Assembly: GCA_947442905.1 (NCBI GenBank)
Contig: CANEWV010000059.1
Span: 1-8,157, forward strand
Direction: 5' to 3'
From: Chitinophagaceae bacterium
GTDB taxonomy: Bacteria > Bacteroidota > Bacteroidia > Chitinophagales > Chitinophagaceae
DNA length: 8,157 nt
A program made the position numbers and the translations under genes. Each line of letters opens with the position of its first letter. Position 1 is the first letter of the stretch. The notes under the pieces are model-generated. The model saw nothing but the letters and a program-made list of their open reading frames with translations, did no database searches and was not told the DNA's origin. Of this stretch, positions 6,018-8,157 are shown one piece after another.

Positions 6018-8075
6018 TTATGCATCCGCTTTTTTAGTGGCCACTTTGTATAAAATAGCGCCCATAGCAGCAAAAAACAAAGTACCTATTAAAAAGTATC
6101 CATTTTGAGAAACGCTATGTACAATGCCTTCCTCTAAGCTAATGGATGCTAAAAACTTTTCACCCGCACTTGTGCCCGTTGCAAAAGCAATAAGCACACC
6201 CGCTACTGCACCACCGGCAACTAGTCCAGTTGCAAATAAAGAACCTTTACTTAAGTCCTCGTCTTCGGCACTTGCAGCTGGCTTGTTGGCTTTTTTGTCT
6301 TTTGCTTCCACAATGCCTCTAATAGCACCACCAATAAAAATAGGTAATGTAGTTGCAAGTGGTAAATAAACACCAATCGCAAAGCTCAAAGATTTAATAC
6401 CGCAAAGCTCCATGGTGATTGCTAAAAACACACCCACCACCACATATTGCCAATCTAAGTTTTGAGATAAAATTCCTTTAATTAAAGTAGCCATTAGGGT
6501 AGCCTGCGGTGCTGGATATTTATCAGAACCAATCGCGTGTTGAATACCCTGTTCCATCATTTCGGTGGTAGGACGATCTAAAAATTTAACCGTTAATCCA
6601 ATCACAATCGATGAAACAATCGCTCCCACAAAAAGTGCAATTTGTTGATTGCGTGGGGTAGCTCCAACAATGTATCCGCTTTTTAAATCCTGCGATGTAG
6701 CACCGGCGTTAGCAGCTGCTATACATATCATACCACCTACAACAAGTACAAGTGGTTCAAATGCTTGGCCCGTCCAGCCTACACTTAAAAATATTAAACT
6801 GGTGCCCATTACAGTTGCAATGGTCATACCACTAATTGGGTTATTAGAAGAACCAATGAGTCCTACAATGCGTGACGATACGGTTACAAAAAGTGCACCA
6901 AATAAAATCACCAGCACACCAATTAATAATTTTTGTAAAATACTTTCACCAGGTACTTGCGGCAATACAGCGATAAGTGCAACAAGTGCTAAACTTCCAA
7001 AGCCCACTACTTTTAAACTCAAATCTTTTTCGGTTCTTAAAACAGCTGCGGCACTTGGGTCTTTACTACTTTGTAAAGAAGCAAAACTTCCTTTGATAGA
7101 TTTAACAATCGTAGGAATGGTTTTTAATAAAGTAATAATACCACCCGCCGTTACAGCGCCAGCACCTACTTGTCTGATATAAGCATAATAAATAGCTGCC
7201 GAATAATCATTAAACTGATGCGTTACAGGATCCCATCCACCTTTACCACCTGGTTTTGCAAGATCCATTAAGTAACCAAGTTTTACCAGTTGCGCCGCAA
7301 TCACATCGGCAGGTACAAGGGTTGACAAAAGCGGAATAAACACCATCCAACTAAGTACACTACCTGCTACTAGTACGCCTGCAATTTTTGGACCAATGAT
7401 ATAACCCACACCCATATATTCTGGTGTGATTTCACCACTTACTTTGGCAGAAGGAAAAAATTTATTGATTTGCTTGGTTGCATAATAAGGCGTTTCTGCA
7501 ATCACATGAAATACCTTTTGCAAAATGGCGTATGCAAATGCAACACCTAATCCCCAAAAAGCTGTTTTTGCAAAATCGCCGCCTTTTTCACCTGCTTTTA
7601 AAACGTCGCCACAAGCAGTTCCTTCGGGGTAAGGTAGGTTTTCATGTTCATTTACAATAAGCGCCTTACGAAGTGGAATCATCAGTAATGTGCCTAGGAG
7701 TCCACCAATAATGGCGAGAATTAAAATGGTGAGGTAATTAAAATATTCGGCACTATCTGGTGATGATAAAAATAAAAAACCAGGCAAGGTAAATGCAACA
7801 CCCGCAGCAATACTTTCACCTGCAGATCCTGTGGTTTGAATGATATTATTTTCTAGTATCGTTGTTTTTAAAAACTTACGTCCAAGCGTAATGGCTATCA
7901 CTGCAATAGGAATAGAAGCTGATACGGTAAGCCCTGCTTTAAGTGCCAAATAAACAGTTGCAGCGCCAAAAATGACACCAAACAAACTACCTACTAATAT
8001 AGATTTAACGGTTAGTTCCTTTACATTTTCTTCAGGTGCAATAAAGGGTTTAAAAACTTTTTTTTGCTCAGACAT
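6018..8075 (-). CDS. OPT family oligopeptide transporter
   Basis: This polytopic inner-membrane protein of 685 residues belongs to the bacterial branch of the OPT family (the YSL-related type). Members are thought to import small peptides or, in the YSL branch, metal chelates by proton coupling. Signature blocks are YLALKAGLTVSASIP (42-56), ENNIIQTTGSAGESIAAG (75-92), NLPYPEGTACGDVLKAGEKG (146-165), NAGATSQDLKSGYIVGATPR (456-475) and ELCGIKSLSFAIGVYLPL (556-573). About 14-16 hydrophobic segments are visible from 24-45 to 661-678. A charged linker (588-612) separates the GGAIRGIVE block from the last helices and is probably cytoplasmic. An in-frame stop at 8097-8099 with no other ATG fixes the start. 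The DUF1800 gene begins 52 bp downstream on the same strand. The exact substrate is not readable; peptides are the default guess. Confidence 0.95.
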   Translation of the reverse strand: MSEQKKVFKPFIAPEENVKELTVKSILVGSLFGVIFGAATVYLALKAGLTVSASIPIAVIAITLGRKFLKTTILENNIIQTTGSAGESIAAGVAFTLPGFLFLSSPDSAEYFNYLTILILAIIGGLLGTLLMIPLRKALIVNEHENLPYPEGTACGDVLKAGEKGGDFAKTAFWGLGVAFAYAILQKVFHVIAETPYYATKQINKFFPSAKVSGEITPEYMGVGYIIGPKIAGVLVAGSVLSWMVFIPLLSTLVPADVIAAQLVKLGYLMDLAKPGGKGGWDPVTHQFNDYSAAIYYAYIRQVGAGAVTAGGIITLLKTIPTIVKSIKGSFASLQSSKDPSAAAVLRTEKDLSLKVVGFGSLALVALIAVLPQVPGESILQKLLIGVLVILFGALFVTVSSRIVGLIGSSNNPISGMTIATVMGTSLIFLSVGWTGQAFEPLVLVVGGMICIAAANAGATSQDLKSGYIVGATPRNQQIALFVGAIVSSIVIGLTVKFLDRPTTEMMEQGIQHAIGSDKYPAPQATLMATLIKGILSQNLDWQYVVVGVFLAITMELCGIKSLSFAIGVYLPLATTLPIFIGGAIRGIVEAKDKKANKPAASAEDEDLSKGSLFATGLVAGGAVAGVLIAFATGTSAGEKFLASISLEEGIVHSVSQNGYFLIGTLFFAAMGAILYKVATKKADA

Positions 8076-8110
8076 ATAGGTGGTTTTTAAAAAAATTTAA
8101 AATGAATGCA

Positions 8111-8126
8111 GATGGATTAGTCCATC
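8111..8126. repeat. Short inverted repeat upstream of the OPT gene
   Basis: GATGGA (8111-8116) and TCCATC (8121-8126) form a perfect 6-bp stem with a 4-base loop. The loop covers the stop codon of the possible upstream reading frame, and the minus strand becomes T-rich about 8 bases further on. It may be a weak 3' end hairpin or chance. Confidence 0.25.
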
Positions 8127-8157
8127 ATGGTTTTTAATTTGCGCGCAAGTAAAAATA
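8117..8157 (-). CDS. Possible C-terminal tail of an unidentified gene entering from the right edge
   Basis: On the minus strand one frame runs open from the window edge to a TAA at 8117-8119 and reads FLLARKLKTMMD. The basic-amphipathic ending looks like a natural protein C-terminus. It would end 41 bp before the OPT start, a plausible operon distance. A second frame is also open to the edge, ending at 8097, so the evidence is only composition and spacing. The family cannot be named. Confidence 0.25.
   Translation of the reverse strand, partial: FLLARKLKTMMD

Noticed and set aside
6649..7182. Plus-strand open frame of 177 codons
   Set aside because: It lies wholly antisense to the well-supported OPT transporter gene and its Pro/Thr/Ser-rich product is typical of a complement shadow.
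8139..8148. Perfect 10-bp palindrome TTGCGCGCAA
   Set aside because: It falls within the putative upstream coding tail and is a single short copy, so it is as likely to be chance as a binding site.
1..8157. Mobile element, CRISPR or defence system
   Set aside because: No spaced identical repeats, terminal inverted repeats, transposase, integrase, nuclease or tRNA was seen; the genes are metabolic, transport and envelope types.

Overview
The window reads as chromosomal DNA from a member of the Bacteroidota, probably near the Chitinophagaceae or Sphingobacteriia (the rank below phylum is a guess). It is AT-rich, by eye about 40% G+C. No gene start has a GGAGG-like Shine-Dalgarno; upstream regions are A-rich instead. 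The gene set (acetyl-CoA synthetase, a paired DUF1800/DUF1501 operon, a bacterial OPT-family peptide transporter) is common in that phylum. No tRNA, rRNA, CRISPR array, insertion sequence or phage gene was seen, and coding density is high.

Layout: bases 1-683 (minus) hold the N-terminal 227 codons of a proton-coupled MFS transporter of the metabolite:H+ symporter type, cut by the left edge. A 154-bp divergent promoter region (684-837) separates it from acs (838-2775, plus), a complete acetyl-CoA synthetase. acs meets a minus-strand block tail to tail, and the two coding regions overlap by 6 bp. That block reads, in transcription order, an OPT-family oligopeptide transporter (8075-6018), a membrane-anchored or secreted DUF1800 protein (5965-4037) and a Tat-exported DUF1501 protein (4026-2770). 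A short reading frame ending at 8117 may be the tail of another minus-strand gene entering from the right edge.

How the genes may work together: the MFS transporter and Acs share a regulatory region, which suggests (inference) uptake of a small carboxylate and its activation to a CoA thioester. That region holds an ordered set of AATAAACG-type half-sites that looks like an operator. The DUF1800 and DUF1501 genes are 10 bp apart and almost certainly co-translated from one message. Their families are found together in many bacteria, but I know of no established biochemical role. They are the least understood part of the window and the best candidate for an undescribed envelope or extracellular system. 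The OPT transporter lies upstream on the same strand, 52 bp away, with only a weak terminator-like hairpin between, so read-through is possible.
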